DNA from: JBCCZC01 sp039188505
Lineage (GTDB): Bacteria; Pseudomonadota; Gammaproteobacteria; Xanthomonadales; SZUA-38
DNA: 9,685 bases
Assembly: GCA_039188505.1 (NCBI GenBank)
Contig: JBCCZC010000211.1
Coordinates: 1-9,685, forward strand
Direction: 5' to 3'
Shown: positions 1 through 6,838 of the stretch, in pieces
Layout of the letters: each line of letters opens with the position of its first letter
Numbering within the stretch: the stretch's first letter is position 1
Notes under the pieces: model-generated
The model's input: only the letters and a program-made list of their open reading frames with translations
What the model was told of the DNA's origin: nothing
The model's database searches: none
Translations under genes and position numbers: made by a program

Positions 1-853
1 CGTCCGCGAAGGCGTCACCGCCGAAGGTGCGCGAACGGCCTGCGAGGTCCATGCGCGCAAGATTGGCCTCGGCCTGCTTCGCCACCGCGGGCAGGTCGAA
101 GAGCATCAGCTGCAGCGCCGCTGATTTCGCGGCCGCGGCCGCCAGAAATGCGCCGTTTCCTCCACCGACGTCGAGCAGCTTGTGGTGGCCGGAAAGGTCG
201 TAGGCGTCGAGAACGTCCGTGGCGATCATCGCCTGGGTATCGCCCATGAGCGACGTGTACTCGGTGACGTCCGTCGACGTGGCGTCGGCCGGCTGCTCCG
301 TGCTGGAATAGAGCCAGAACCGAGACAGACTCATCTGGTCCGGATCGCCCCGCAGGAGCGCGACCGGATCGGACATGTCCTCGTAGAACATCGGGTGATG
401 CCGGACCATGTTGGCCACGGCGGGATTGCCGAGCATGGCGGCGCCGAGCTGGCCCAGGCCGAATCGCCCGGCGCTGCGACGCTGGACGAGATTCAGCGAA
501 ACAGCGGCGGTGAGCAGGCGGCGCGTCTGATCGGTTTGCAGGCCGAGCCGGCGCGAGATTTCGACCAGGCTCTGGGGCCCGTCCTTCAGGATCTCGAAGA
601 GGTTGAGGCGCACACAGGCCAGGAGAATCTGGGAGTAGACGAAACCGGCGCAAACGTCGAAGAGCTGCTCGGCGCTGCGGCGAGCCGTCCGGCGGGTGAA
701 GGGGAAATCGGCGGCCCAGGCCTGGAAGGCCGGGTTCATGATCAGTCGATCACGCCAGGCGAGGATTCGGTCGCGGATTGACAGCCGCGGACGCTCGGTC
801 GGCGCCGTCACGGCAGCATCGCCTTCCGTCACTGTGTGGGCCGTTCTAGCCAT
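1..853 (-). CDS. crtF: Hydroxyneurosporene O-methyltransferase CrtF, partial (C-terminus beyond left edge)
   Basis: CrtF transfers a methyl group from S-adenosylmethionine to the tertiary 1-hydroxyl of acyclic carotenoids (demethylspheroidene or hydroxylated lycopene derivatives), a late step to spheroidene or spirilloxanthin. I read 284 residues from the ATG at 853. The frame stays open to the left edge. Residues 60-130 form a winged-helix dimerisation region typical of plant-type O-methyltransferases. The SAM-binding glycine motif LLDVGGGNGAF is at residues 226-236, followed by LFDLPAVA near 251, which matches the next Rossmann strand. Family members are about 390 residues, so roughly the last 100 are missing here. 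The start lies 15 nt after the crtE stop, with only a weak GGGGGTGG purine stretch before it, so co-transcription with crtE is likely. In Rhodobacter-type clusters crtF is followed by bchCXYZ, which may lie beyond the edge (inference). Confidence 0.93.
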   Translation of the reverse strand, partial: MARTAHTVTEGDAAVTAPTERPRLSIRDRILAWRDRLIMNPAFQAWAADFPFTRRTARRSAEQLFDVCAGFVYSQILLACVRLNLFEILKDGPQSLVEISRRLGLQTDQTRRLLTAAVSLNLVQRRSAGRFGLGQLGAAMLGNPAVANMVRHHPMFYEDMSDPVALLRGDPDQMSLSRFWLYSSTEQPADATSTDVTEYTSLMGDTQAMIATDVLDAYDLSGHHKLLDVGGGNGAFLAAAAAKSAALQLMLFDLPAVAKQAEANLARMDLAGRSRTFGGDAFAD

Positions 854-868
854 GCCACCCCCGTACCG

Positions 869-1738
869 TCAAGCCGCTCTCCTCGTCAGCGCGCGGGACA
901 GGAAGCGCCAGGCTTCCACGGAAATATTCTTGCGGAGGGCCTCCTGGCCGGGGCAGTCCGGAATCGAGTCGATGGCGGCTTCAACCAGCTTTTCGAGCCG
1001 CTCGGTCGCCCCCTCGACGCCGTAGGACAGTGCCGCGCTCGGTCGACCATGCAGGGCGTCCTGGTTCGCCGGCTTGCCCATATCGCTCGGGTCACCGACC
1101 ACGTCGCGCAGATCGTCGGCGACCTGGTAGGCCTCGCCGAGCTTCTCCCCCAGCGTGCGCCACGGCTCGGGATCCATGCCCGCGCTGGCGGCGCCGGTGA
1201 CCGTGGCGGCCGCGAACAGCGCGCCGGTCTTGGCTCGCTGATAGTCCTCGAGAGAGATCTCGGGCTCGCACTCCCATGCCTGGCCGGCGACGATGCCGAA
1301 GGGCATGCCAACGGAGCGACCGAGAACCCGCGATACCGTGGCGAGCCGCTCGGGTGCGTGGGCCATGCCGCGCGCGAGGGTCTGAAACGCAAGCACAATG
1401 AGCGCGTCGCCGGCCAAGACGGCGATCCGCTGACCGTAGGCGACGTGAACGGCCGCCTTGCCCCGGCGCATTTCCGCGTCATCGAAGCAGGGCAGGTCGT
1501 CGTGGATGAGGGACGCGCAGTGCATCAGTTCGACGCTCGCGGCGGCGGCATCCGCGCACGTGGCGTCCACCTTGCCGCAGGCCTGGGCGACGGCCAGGCA
1601 GAGCCGCGGTCGAATCCGAGCCCCCCCCGGAAAGACTGAATAGCGCATCGCTTCGGCCAGCCTCGGGGGGCAGCCGGAAACCTGCACACGATTGAGAGCG
1701 TCGATCAGCGGCTGCTCGATGCGATCTGTCAATTCCAT
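869..1738 (-). CDS. crtE: Geranylgeranyl diphosphate synthase CrtE
   Basis: CrtE condenses isopentenyl diphosphate with allylic diphosphates to the C20 precursor geranylgeranyl diphosphate. This feeds carotenoids through CrtB and the bacteriochlorophyll tail. The 289-residue product has both Mg-diphosphate motifs of trans-prenyltransferases: the first Asp-rich motif DDLPCFDD at residues 80-87, followed by RRGK, and the second, DDLRD, at 208-212, followed by GKPANQD. The substrate-binding FPGGARIRP stretch is at 36-44 and KTGALF at 170-175. All match the purple-bacterial CrtE subgroup. The start ATG at 1738 gives the family length and puts the leader in the control region. The frame is open much further upstream (to 2401), but that part is antisense to crtD. 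An in-frame GTG three codons upstream of the ATG is possible, and no good ribosome binding site decides between them. The gene is divergent from crtD and followed by crtF after 15 nt. Confidence 0.96.
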   Translation of the reverse strand: MELTDRIEQPLIDALNRVQVSGCPPRLAEAMRYSVFPGGARIRPRLCLAVAQACGKVDATCADAAAASVELMHCASLIHDDLPCFDDAEMRRGKAAVHVAYGQRIAVLAGDALIVLAFQTLARGMAHAPERLATVSRVLGRSVGMPFGIVAGQAWECEPEISLEDYQRAKTGALFAAATVTGAASAGMDPEPWRTLGEKLGEAYQVADDLRDVVGDPSDMGKPANQDALHGRPSAALSYGVEGATERLEKLVEAAIDSIPDCPGQEALRKNISVEAWRFLSRALTRRAA

Positions 1739-1766
1739 GGCGTCCACCGGTTGCGTTGCTGCGAAG

Positions 1767-1784
1767 TGTAATACAAAACTGTCA
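1767..1784. promoter_or_regulatory. Second PpsR/CrtJ-like half-conserved palindrome
   Basis: TGTAATACAAAACTGTCA has a perfect left half (TGTAA) and TGTCA instead of TGACA on the right, so it is one mismatch from the TGT-N12-ACA consensus. It ends exactly 8 bp before the perfect site at 1793. Two palindromes 8 bp apart are the spacing described for cooperative CrtJ binding at the bchC promoter of Rhodobacter capsulatus. This copy also overlaps the likely -10 region of crtE, so the pair could repress both directions. Confidence 0.5.
1768..1773 (-). promoter_or_regulatory. Possible -10 box of the crtEF promoter
   Basis: Read on the minus strand this is TATTAC, about 30 bp before the crtE start codon. 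No convincing -35 stands at the normal distance. The best is CTTACA at a long 19-bp spacing. A perfect minus-strand TTGACA exists at 1780-1785 but is only 6 bp away, too close to act with this box. The assignment is tentative. Confidence 0.3.
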
Positions 1785-1792
1785 ACAGTGTG

Positions 1793-1810
1793 TGTAAGGA
1801 ACAATAGACA
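1793..1810. promoter_or_regulatory. PpsR/CrtJ-type operator, perfect TGT-N12-ACA
   Basis: The 18-mer TGTAAGGAACAATAGACA fits the TGT-N12-ACA consensus bound by the redox- and light-responsive repressor PpsR (CrtJ), including the extended outer halves TGTAA and GACA. It ends 6 bp before the TATAAT box of crtD, so it covers the expected -35 position, where a bound repressor would block RNA polymerase. The match is seen directly. The identity of the regulator is inferred, since no ppsR gene is in the window. Confidence 0.75.
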
Positions 1811-1816
1811 CTCGGC

Positions 1817-1822
1817 TATAAT
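1817..1822 (+). promoter_or_regulatory. Putative -10 box of the crtDC promoter
   Basis: A perfect TATAAT hexamer lies 33 bp before the crtD start codon. At 16-18 bp upstream there is no good TTGACA-like -35 (TGTAAG or GTAAGG at best), and that position is occupied by the PpsR/CrtJ-type palindrome. A weak -35 under repressor control is plausible. A leader of about 25-30 nt would follow. Confidence 0.55.
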
Positions 1823-1855
1823 CAAGTCAACACGGAAACCCGGGAATCCGGTTCG

Positions 1856-3409
1856 ATGGGACAACACGGAGTGGTGATCGGGGCCGGAATGGGCGGCCTC
1901 GCCGCGGCCATCGAGCTTGCCGGCGCGGGCCTTGAGGTGACGCTGCTCGAGCAGGCGGACGCGCCAGGCGGCAAGATGCGCGAGGTGGTGGTGGAGGGGC
2001 AGGGCATCGACAGCGGGCCGACGGTCTTCACTATGCGCTGGGTCTTCGATGGGCTTCTGGACTGTGTCGGTCGCAGCCTGGAGGCGCTTGTCAGCCTCAC
2101 GCCGTGTGAGGTCCTGGCCCGCCACGCGTGGCGGTCTGGCGGACCGATGGATCTGTTTCACGACCTCGAGCGCACCGTCGACGAGATCGGACGATTCTCC
2201 GGGGCGGCGGATGCCGCGAGCTACCGCGAGTTCTGCGCCCGAACGGCGCGGATCTTCAACGCGCTCCGGGACACCTACATCGCCGCCTCCCGACCGTCGA
2301 TGGTCGATCTCGTTCTGCGCGTGGGTCTGCACCGGCTCGGCACGCTGCTCGCGCTCGGCAGCTTCGAGTCGATGTGGCATCGCCTCCGGCGGACCTTTCA
2401 CGACGAGCGACTGCAGCAGCTCTTCGGGCGCTACGCGACCTACTGCGGTTCCTCACCGTTCCAGACGCCGGCGACGCTGCTCCTGGTGGCGCACGTGGAG
2501 CGCGAGGGTGTATGGATGGTCGACGGCGGAATGCACCAGCTCGCCCAGGCGCTCGCCCGGACCGCAGCCGAGGTCGGTGCCGCCGTCCGCTACGGCGAAC
2601 CTGTAGCCGAGATCATCATCGAGCGGGATCGGGTGGCCGGGGTGCGGACGGCGCGGGGCGAGCGCATCGCCTGCGACGCGGTTGTTTGCAACGCGGACAA
2701 GGCTGCGATCGCGGAAGGCCGCTTCGGCGCCGCGGTCGCCGCCGCGGTACCCGGCACACCCCGGGCGCAGCGCTCCCTGTCGGCCGTGACCTGGTCGATG
2801 CGGGCCGGCACCGCCGGGTTTCCGCTCACACGCCACAACGTGTTCTTCTCGGACGACTACCGCGCGGAATTCGACGCCCTCTACGGGCGCCGTCGCCTGC
2901 CGGTTGACCCGACCGTGTACGTCTGTGCTCAGGACCGCGGCAGTGATGCCGCGGCGGATTCGGCGCCCGCTCGGGAGCGCCTTCTCTGCCTGGTGAACGC
3001 GCCGGCGGACGGCGACCGCAGGGCGATGGACGAGACGGCGCTGGCTCGGTACGAGGAAGCCGCCTTCGGTCTCCTGAGGGATTGCGGCCTGACGATCGAG
3101 CGCACCGAGGCCGGATCCGTGCAAACTGCGCCGCAAGATTTTGCCCGGCTGTTCCCGGCCACCGGTGGCGCGCTCTACGGGCCGAATCTCCACGGCATGC
3201 TGGGTTCCTTCCGGCGCCCCGGCGCACGCTCGCGGGTGCCTGGACTCTACCTTTCCGGGGGCAGCGTCCATCCCGGCGCCGGTGTCCCGATGGCGACCCT
3301 TTCCGGTCGGATTGCCGCGGCGGCGGTTCTCGCCGACCGGCCAGCGGCCCACGCGGTGACGGGATTGCGGGGACTGACCCTTTTGGCCACCGGGGACGGC
3401 GGACGATGA
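1856..3409 (+). CDS. crtD: Hydroxyneurosporene / methoxyneurosporene desaturase CrtD (C-3,4 desaturase)
   Basis: CrtD is an FAD-dependent, probably membrane-associated desaturase that introduces the C-3,4 double bond into 1-hydroxylated or 1-methoxylated acyclic carotenoids after CrtC has acted. The 517-residue product starts with a dinucleotide-binding fold, GAGMGG at residues 9-14, with the acidic ribose-binding residue E32 in LLEQADAPGGKMR. GPTVFTMRWVFD at 54-65 is characteristic of CrtD and separates it from CrtI, which has GPTVITAPFLLE here. The C-terminal FAD motif GLYLSGGSVHPGAGVP starts at about 463. Length is normal for the family. The ATG at 1856 is preceded by a weak GGGAA 9 nt upstream. 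Its stop overlaps the crtC start (ATGA), which makes translational coupling likely. It is divergent from crtE behind a PpsR/CrtJ-type operator. Confidence 0.94.
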   Translation: MGQHGVVIGAGMGGLAAAIELAGAGLEVTLLEQADAPGGKMREVVVEGQGIDSGPTVFTMRWVFDGLLDCVGRSLEALVSLTPCEVLARHAWRSGGPMDLFHDLERTVDEIGRFSGAADAASYREFCARTARIFNALRDTYIAASRPSMVDLVLRVGLHRLGTLLALGSFESMWHRLRRTFHDERLQQLFGRYATYCGSSPFQTPATLLLVAHVEREGVWMVDGGMHQLAQALARTAAEVGAAVRYGEPVAEIIIERDRVAGVRTARGERIACDAVVCNADKAAIAEGRFGAAVAAAVPGTPRAQRSLSAVTWSMRAGTAGFPLTRHNVFFSDDYRAEFDALYGRRRLPVDPTVYVCAQDRGSDAAADSAPARERLLCLVNAPADGDRRAMDETALARYEEAAFGLLRDCGLTIERTEAGSVQTAPQDFARLFPATGGALYGPNLHGMLGSFRRPGARSRVPGLYLSGGSVHPGAGVPMATLSGRIAAAAVLADRPAAHAVTGLRGLTLLATGDGGR

Positions 3410-4353
3410 CGGCCTGGCATCCCGAGGGCTTCCCGTGGTTCGATCAGCCGGTCGCCGAGGACGGCTACCAATGGTGGTACGTCGATGGAATTTCCGATGA
3501 CGACCGCTACGGAGTCACCCTCATCGCCTTCGTCGGCAGCGTCTTCTCGCCCTACTATGCGTGGGCGCGCGGGCGAGGCGAGGGCGACCCGGCGCATCAC
3601 TGCGCGCTTAACGTCGCTCTCTACGGGCCGAAGGGGCGCTGGGCGTTGACGGAGCGGGGGCGCGGTCAGCTGGAGCGCGACCGCGAGGGCATGGCGGTCG
3701 GGCCGAGCCGCGTCCGCTGGACGGGAGAGTGCCTCGAGTTCTCGATCGACGAGTGGGCGGTCCCGATTCCACGGCGCGTCCGGGGGACCGTTCGCGTCTA
3801 CCCGGAATCGATCGTGACCCGTGACGTCGTGCTGGACAGCGGGGGCCTGCATCGCTGGTGGCCCGTTGCGCCGCACGCGCGGGTGGAGGTCGAGATGATC
3901 TCCCCCGACCTGCGCTGGTCGGGCCCCGGCTACTGGGACGGGAATCGCGGGGAGGCGCCGCTCGAGTCGGCCTTCACCGGCTGGAACTGGTCACGAGCGC
4001 ATCTGCCCGGCGGCACGGGGCTCCTCTACGAAGTGGTCGAACGGGACGGCCGCAGTACCTGCCATGCCTTCCGCGCGGCGCACGGGGGCGAACTCGAGGC
4101 GCTGGCGCCTCCCGGACCGGTGGGTCTGCCGCCAGGAATGATCTGGCGCGTACCGCGAGCCACGCGCTCGGAGGGGCCCGCGTCCATCGTGCGAACGCTC
4201 GAGGACACGCCCTTCTACACGCGCTCGGTGATGCGTTCTACGCTCGACGGCCATGCCGTCGAGGGGATGCACGAGAGCCTCGACCTGGACCGCTTCGCGT
4301 CCCGGTGGGTCCAACTGCTCCTGCCCTTCCGCATGCCGCGTATCGCGCGGTAG
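3406..4353 (+). CDS. crtC: Hydroxyneurosporene synthase CrtC (carotenoid 1,2-hydratase)
   Basis: CrtC adds water across the C-1,2 double bond of neurosporene or lycopene to give the 1-hydroxy derivatives that CrtD and CrtF then modify. It needs no redox cofactor. The 315-residue product carries the conserved Trp-rich blocks of the CrtC lipocalin-like family: QWWYVDGISDDDRYG at residues 22-36, the AFVGSVFSPYYAW segment at 41-53, HRWWPVAPHARVEV at 149-162, and GYWDGNRGEAPLESAFTGW at 175-193. The C-terminus ends in ASRWVQLLLPFRMPR. It is longer than the roughly 280-residue Rhodobacter enzymes and shorter than the roughly 400-residue Rubrivivax enzyme, as I recall them. I chose the ATG at 3406 because it overlaps the crtD stop as ATGA. 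The frame is open further upstream, but that part lies inside crtD. Its stop is 9 nt from the crtB stop on the other strand. Confidence 0.95.
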   Translation: MTAWHPEGFPWFDQPVAEDGYQWWYVDGISDDDRYGVTLIAFVGSVFSPYYAWARGRGEGDPAHHCALNVALYGPKGRWALTERGRGQLERDREGMAVGPSRVRWTGECLEFSIDEWAVPIPRRVRGTVRVYPESIVTRDVVLDSGGLHRWWPVAPHARVEVEMISPDLRWSGPGYWDGNRGEAPLESAFTGWNWSRAHLPGGTGLLYEVVERDGRSTCHAFRAAHGGELEALAPPGPVGLPPGMIWRVPRATRSEGPASIVRTLEDTPFYTRSVMRSTLDGHAVEGMHESLDLDRFASRWVQLLLPFRMPRIAR

Positions 4354-4377
4354 CCGTTCCGCTCAGCCGGCGACCGC
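4347..4377. terminator. Hairpin shared by the convergent crtC and crtB ends (candidate bidirectional terminator)
   Basis: The arms GCGGTAGCCG (4347-4356) and CGGCGACCGC (4368-4377) pair over 10 positions with one A-G mismatch and an 11-nt loop. The structure covers the stop codons of both crtC and crtB. There is no T-tract on either side, so it does not fit a textbook Rho-independent terminator. It could still pause polymerase or stabilise both 3' ends. The pairing is seen in the sequence, the function is inferred, and GC-rich DNA gives such hairpins by chance fairly often. Confidence 0.4.
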
Positions 4378-5301
4378 CGTCACCAGGAATCGGACCTCGT
4401 CGAGCGGCGGAATCGCCGGCCGGCGCGCGGTGGTCATCGTTGCCTGGAACACCGATCCAAGGAGCTGGAGCTTGCGGCTGGTGGGCACGTACATGCGGCG
4501 CGACACGGAATCGAGCCCCTCCCGTTCCACCTCCCGCCCGATCTCGCGGTAGAAGATGCTGGCGGCGTGGATGCCCGGTCGGCAGCGTACGGGCAACCTG
4601 GAGATCCCCGAGGCCGAGCGCGAATAGAGCGCCTCGGCGCGCTCGAGGAGGCGCTCGACCAGCGAACCGACTTCCGGCGAGAAGGACGGCGCCGCCAGCC
4701 ACGCATCAAGGTCGATCCCGACCTCGTCGAACCATTCGAGGGGCAGGTAGACCCGCCCCAGCCGGGCGTCTTCGCCGACGTCGCGGGAGATGTTGGTGAG
4801 CTGCATGGCGACGCCGAGGTCACAGGCCCGGGCCACGACGTCGGGATCGCGTCGGCGCATGATGACGGTCATCAGCGCGCCGACGGTGCCCGCCACACGA
4901 GCGGCGTAATCATAAAGGTCCGAAAGCGTTTCATAGCGACGGCCCTCGGCGTCCCAGGCGAGCCCCTCGAGGAGCGCCGTCAGCAGCGTGCCCGGAATCT
5001 CGAAGTGTGAGACGACGTCAGCCAGGGCGCGATCGAGCGGCTGGGGCCGCGGGCGTCCCGCGAGGATGCCGTCGAGGCGATCGTAGAGATCCCGGATCGC
5101 CTCCGGGTCCTCGCCGCTCAGATCGATCTGGTCGTCCGCGGTCCGACAGAAGGCGTAGAGCGCGCCCGCAGGCTCCCAGACCTTCCGCGGGAGGAGCAGG
5201 GAGGCCGCGAAGAACGAGCGCGAGCCGCTGCGCAACTGCCGGCGGCAGGCTTCGAAGTCGGCGGGGCTCGAAAGCGAGTATTCAGGCCAGCGTTTCGGCA
5301 T
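4363..5301 (-). CDS. crtB: 15-cis-phytoene synthase CrtB
   Basis: CrtB joins two geranylgeranyl diphosphates head to head to make phytoene, the committed step of carotenoid synthesis. The 312-residue product shows the squalene/phytoene synthase signatures: YAFCRTADDQID at residues 49-60 (first Asp-rich motif, D56-D60), YDYAARVAGTVG at 130-141, and MQLTNISRDVGEDA at 166-179 (second Asp-rich motif, D174-D178), followed by GRVYLP. The frame is open upstream into crtI. The ATG at 5301 fits the family length and has an AAGGTGG Shine-Dalgarno sequence 6 nt before it. The gene therefore overlaps the end of crtI by 20 nt. It is the last gene of the bchIDO-crtIB unit and ends 9 nt from the crtC stop. 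In Rhodobacter tspO (crtK) stands between crtB and crtC, but there is no room for it here. Confidence 0.96.
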   Translation of the reverse strand: MPKRWPEYSLSSPADFEACRRQLRSGSRSFFAASLLLPRKVWEPAGALYAFCRTADDQIDLSGEDPEAIRDLYDRLDGILAGRPRPQPLDRALADVVSHFEIPGTLLTALLEGLAWDAEGRRYETLSDLYDYAARVAGTVGALMTVIMRRRDPDVVARACDLGVAMQLTNISRDVGEDARLGRVYLPLEWFDEVGIDLDAWLAAPSFSPEVGSLVERLLERAEALYSRSASGISRLPVRCRPGIHAASIFYREIGREVEREGLDSVSRRMYVPTSRKLQLLGSVFQATMTTARRPAIPPLDEVRFLVTAVAG

Positions 5302-6838
5302 GGGGGACCACCTTGTCCAGGACCTTGGCAGACGAGAGCACGCCGGGGACACCAGCGCCGGGGTGCGTGCTGGCACCGACCAGATAGAGGCCGTCCAGCT
5401 CCTCGCTACGGTTGTGGGCACGGAACCACGCGCTCTGGAGCAGCGTTGGTTCGAGGCCGAAGGCCGCGCCCCGGAAGGACAGGAGGTCGTCCTCGAAGTG
5501 GCGCGGCGTGATGAAGTGCGAGCTGACCACGGCATCGCCGAGGCCGGGCAGGGTGGTCGACTCGAGGAAGTCGGCGATGCGCTGGCGATAGCGCTCGCCC
5601 ATCTCCTCCCAGTCGACGTCGCTGTCCTGGTGCGGGACCGGCGACAGGACGTAGAAGGCATCGCAGCCCTCGGGCGCGAGCGTTGGATCCGTCGCGGTCG
5701 GTCGGTGCAGGTACAGCGAGAAGTCGTCGGCCAGTTCCTTGCGTCCGAAGATGTCGGTGAGCAGGCCGCGGTAGCGTGGACCCAGCAGGATCGTGTGGTG
5801 CTCGACGTCGGGGTACTGCCGGTCGGTGCCGAAGTACCAGACGAAGAGGCTCATGGAGTAGCGGGACCGCTTGATCTTGCCGTCCGTCCAGCGCTTGCGC
5901 TTGCGGCCGGGCAGCAGGTTGGCGTAGGTCCAGGCCGCGTCGCCGTTCGACACGACGATGTCGGCGGCCACGTGGGTGCCATCGCCGAGGCGGACGCCGC
6001 TCGCGCGGCCGTCATCGACCGTGATTTCCCTGACCGGGGCGTCGCAGGTCACGCTGCCACCCTGACCGCGGACCAGGTTCACGAGGCCCTGGATCAGGCT
6101 CCCCGTTCCGCCCATGGCGAAGAAGACGCCGTAGTGCTTCTCGAGGTAGGCGATCAGGCCGTAGATGGCCGTGGTCGTCAGTGGGTTGCCGCCGACCAGG
6201 AGCGGGTGGAAGCTGAACACCGTACGCAGGCGCTCGCTCTTGAAGTAGCGCGAGGTCATCCCGTAGACGGTCGAGGCGCCGCCGAGACGAACGATGTCGG
6301 GGACGATTCGAAGCATGTCGCGGAGACTGTGGAAGGGCACGTCCGCGAGCTCTTCGAAGCCGACCTTGAAGGTGGCCTCGCTGGCTTCGAGATAGCGCCG
6401 GTAGCCGTCCACGTCGGCGGGCTCGAAGCGGGCAATCTCGCGGCACATGGCCTCGGTGTCGCCGGAGTAGTTGAAGACCTCGCCGTCGTGGAAACGGATC
6501 TGGTAGAAGGGCGATACCGGCCGGAGCTCGACGTCGTCGGCCAGGCGCCGTCCGCAGAGCGCCCAGAGCTCCTCCAGGAGAAACGGCGCGGTGATGACAG
6601 TCGGGCCGCCATCGAAGGTGAAGCCGTCCTGGCGGTACACGTAGGCGCGCCCGCCGGGCTGGTCGCGCTGCTCGAAGACCGAGACGCGATAGCCACGTGC
6701 GCCGAGCCGGACTGCGGCGGCGAGACCGCCGAAGCCCGAGCCGATGACGACCGCGTGGGGGCGCTCGTCCGGCCTCTCGATGCCGGCGCCGTGGGTGTGG
6801 TCGTCGACCGTGTCGAGGGTACTGGCGTCGTCAAGCAT
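5282..6838 (-). CDS. crtI: Phytoene desaturase CrtI
   Basis: CrtI is the FAD-dependent desaturase that converts phytoene by three or four steps to neurosporene or lycopene. The sequence does not show which product dominates. The 518-residue product has a 28-residue polar leader, then the dinucleotide fold VVIGSGFGGLAAAVRL with GSGFGG at residues 33-38 and E56 as the ribose-binding acid, then FEQRDQPGGRAY. The CrtI-type GPTVITAPFLLEEL follows at 78-91. The C-terminal bacterial phytoene-desaturase signature GLYLVGASTHPGAGVPGVLS is at about 483-502. The start is well supported: GGAGG lies 7 nt before the ATG at 6838, and that ATG overlaps the bchO stop by 8 nt. The frame remains open upstream to 7015, but only inside bchO. 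The 3' end overlaps crtB by 20 nt. Finding crtI directly behind bchO, in the same direction, differs from Rhodobacter. Confidence 0.96.
   Translation of the reverse strand: MLDDASTLDTVDDHTHGAGIERPDERPHAVVIGSGFGGLAAAVRLGARGYRVSVFEQRDQPGGRAYVYRQDGFTFDGGPTVITAPFLLEELWALCGRRLADDVELRPVSPFYQIRFHDGEVFNYSGDTEAMCREIARFEPADVDGYRRYLEASEATFKVGFEELADVPFHSLRDMLRIVPDIVRLGGASTVYGMTSRYFKSERLRTVFSFHPLLVGGNPLTTTAIYGLIAYLEKHYGVFFAMGGTGSLIQGLVNLVRGQGGSVTCDAPVREITVDDGRASGVRLGDGTHVAADIVVSNGDAAWTYANLLPGRKRKRWTDGKIKRSRYSMSLFVWYFGTDRQYPDVEHHTILLGPRYRGLLTDIFGRKELADDFSLYLHRPTATDPTLAPEGCDAFYVLSPVPHQDSDVDWEEMGERYRQRIADFLESTTLPGLGDAVVSSHFITPRHFEDDLLSFRGAAFGLEPTLLQSAWFRAHNRSEELDGLYLVGASTHPGAGVPGVLSSAKVLDKVVPHAETLA
5308..5314 (-). 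promoter_or_regulatory. Ribosome binding site of crtB inside crtI
   Basis: AAGGTGG on the minus strand, 6 nt before the crtB ATG, lies within the last codons of crtI. It fixes the crtB start at 5301 and shows that the 20-nt gene overlap is real and not an annotation slip. Confidence 0.7.

Larger units (their letters stand above)
1739..1855. promoter_or_regulatory. Divergent crtE / crtD control region
   Basis: This 117-bp gap between the start codons of crtE (left) and crtD (right) is the only real intergenic region in the window and is visibly more AT-rich than the genes. It contains two PpsR/CrtJ-type palindromes, a TATAAT box facing crtD and a possible TATTAC box facing crtE, listed separately. 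The divergent crtEF / crtDC layout around a PpsR/CrtJ-controlled region is also known in Rhodobacter. That supports aerobic repression of both transcripts here (inference). Confidence 0.8.

Noticed and set aside
182..1639. Two long plus-strand open frames (182-781 and 836-1639), antisense to crtF and crtE.
   Set aside because: Their translations are low-complexity and Arg/Gly/Ala-rich without motifs, while the minus strand encodes clear CrtF and CrtE.
1779..1788. Small inverted repeat CTGT-CA-ACAG in the control region, as a separate operator.
   Set aside because: It is short and straddles the end of the weaker PpsR/CrtJ-like site and its 8-bp spacer. No known regulator of photosynthesis genes fits it.
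1739..2401. A CrtE protein extended to 510 residues by starting at 2401.
   Set aside because: The extra 221 residues would be antisense to crtD and cross the control region. The 289-residue form matches the family length.
2453..3352. A 299-codon minus-strand open frame antisense to crtD.
   Set aside because: It has no recognisable domain and lies wholly within crtD, which has all expected motifs.
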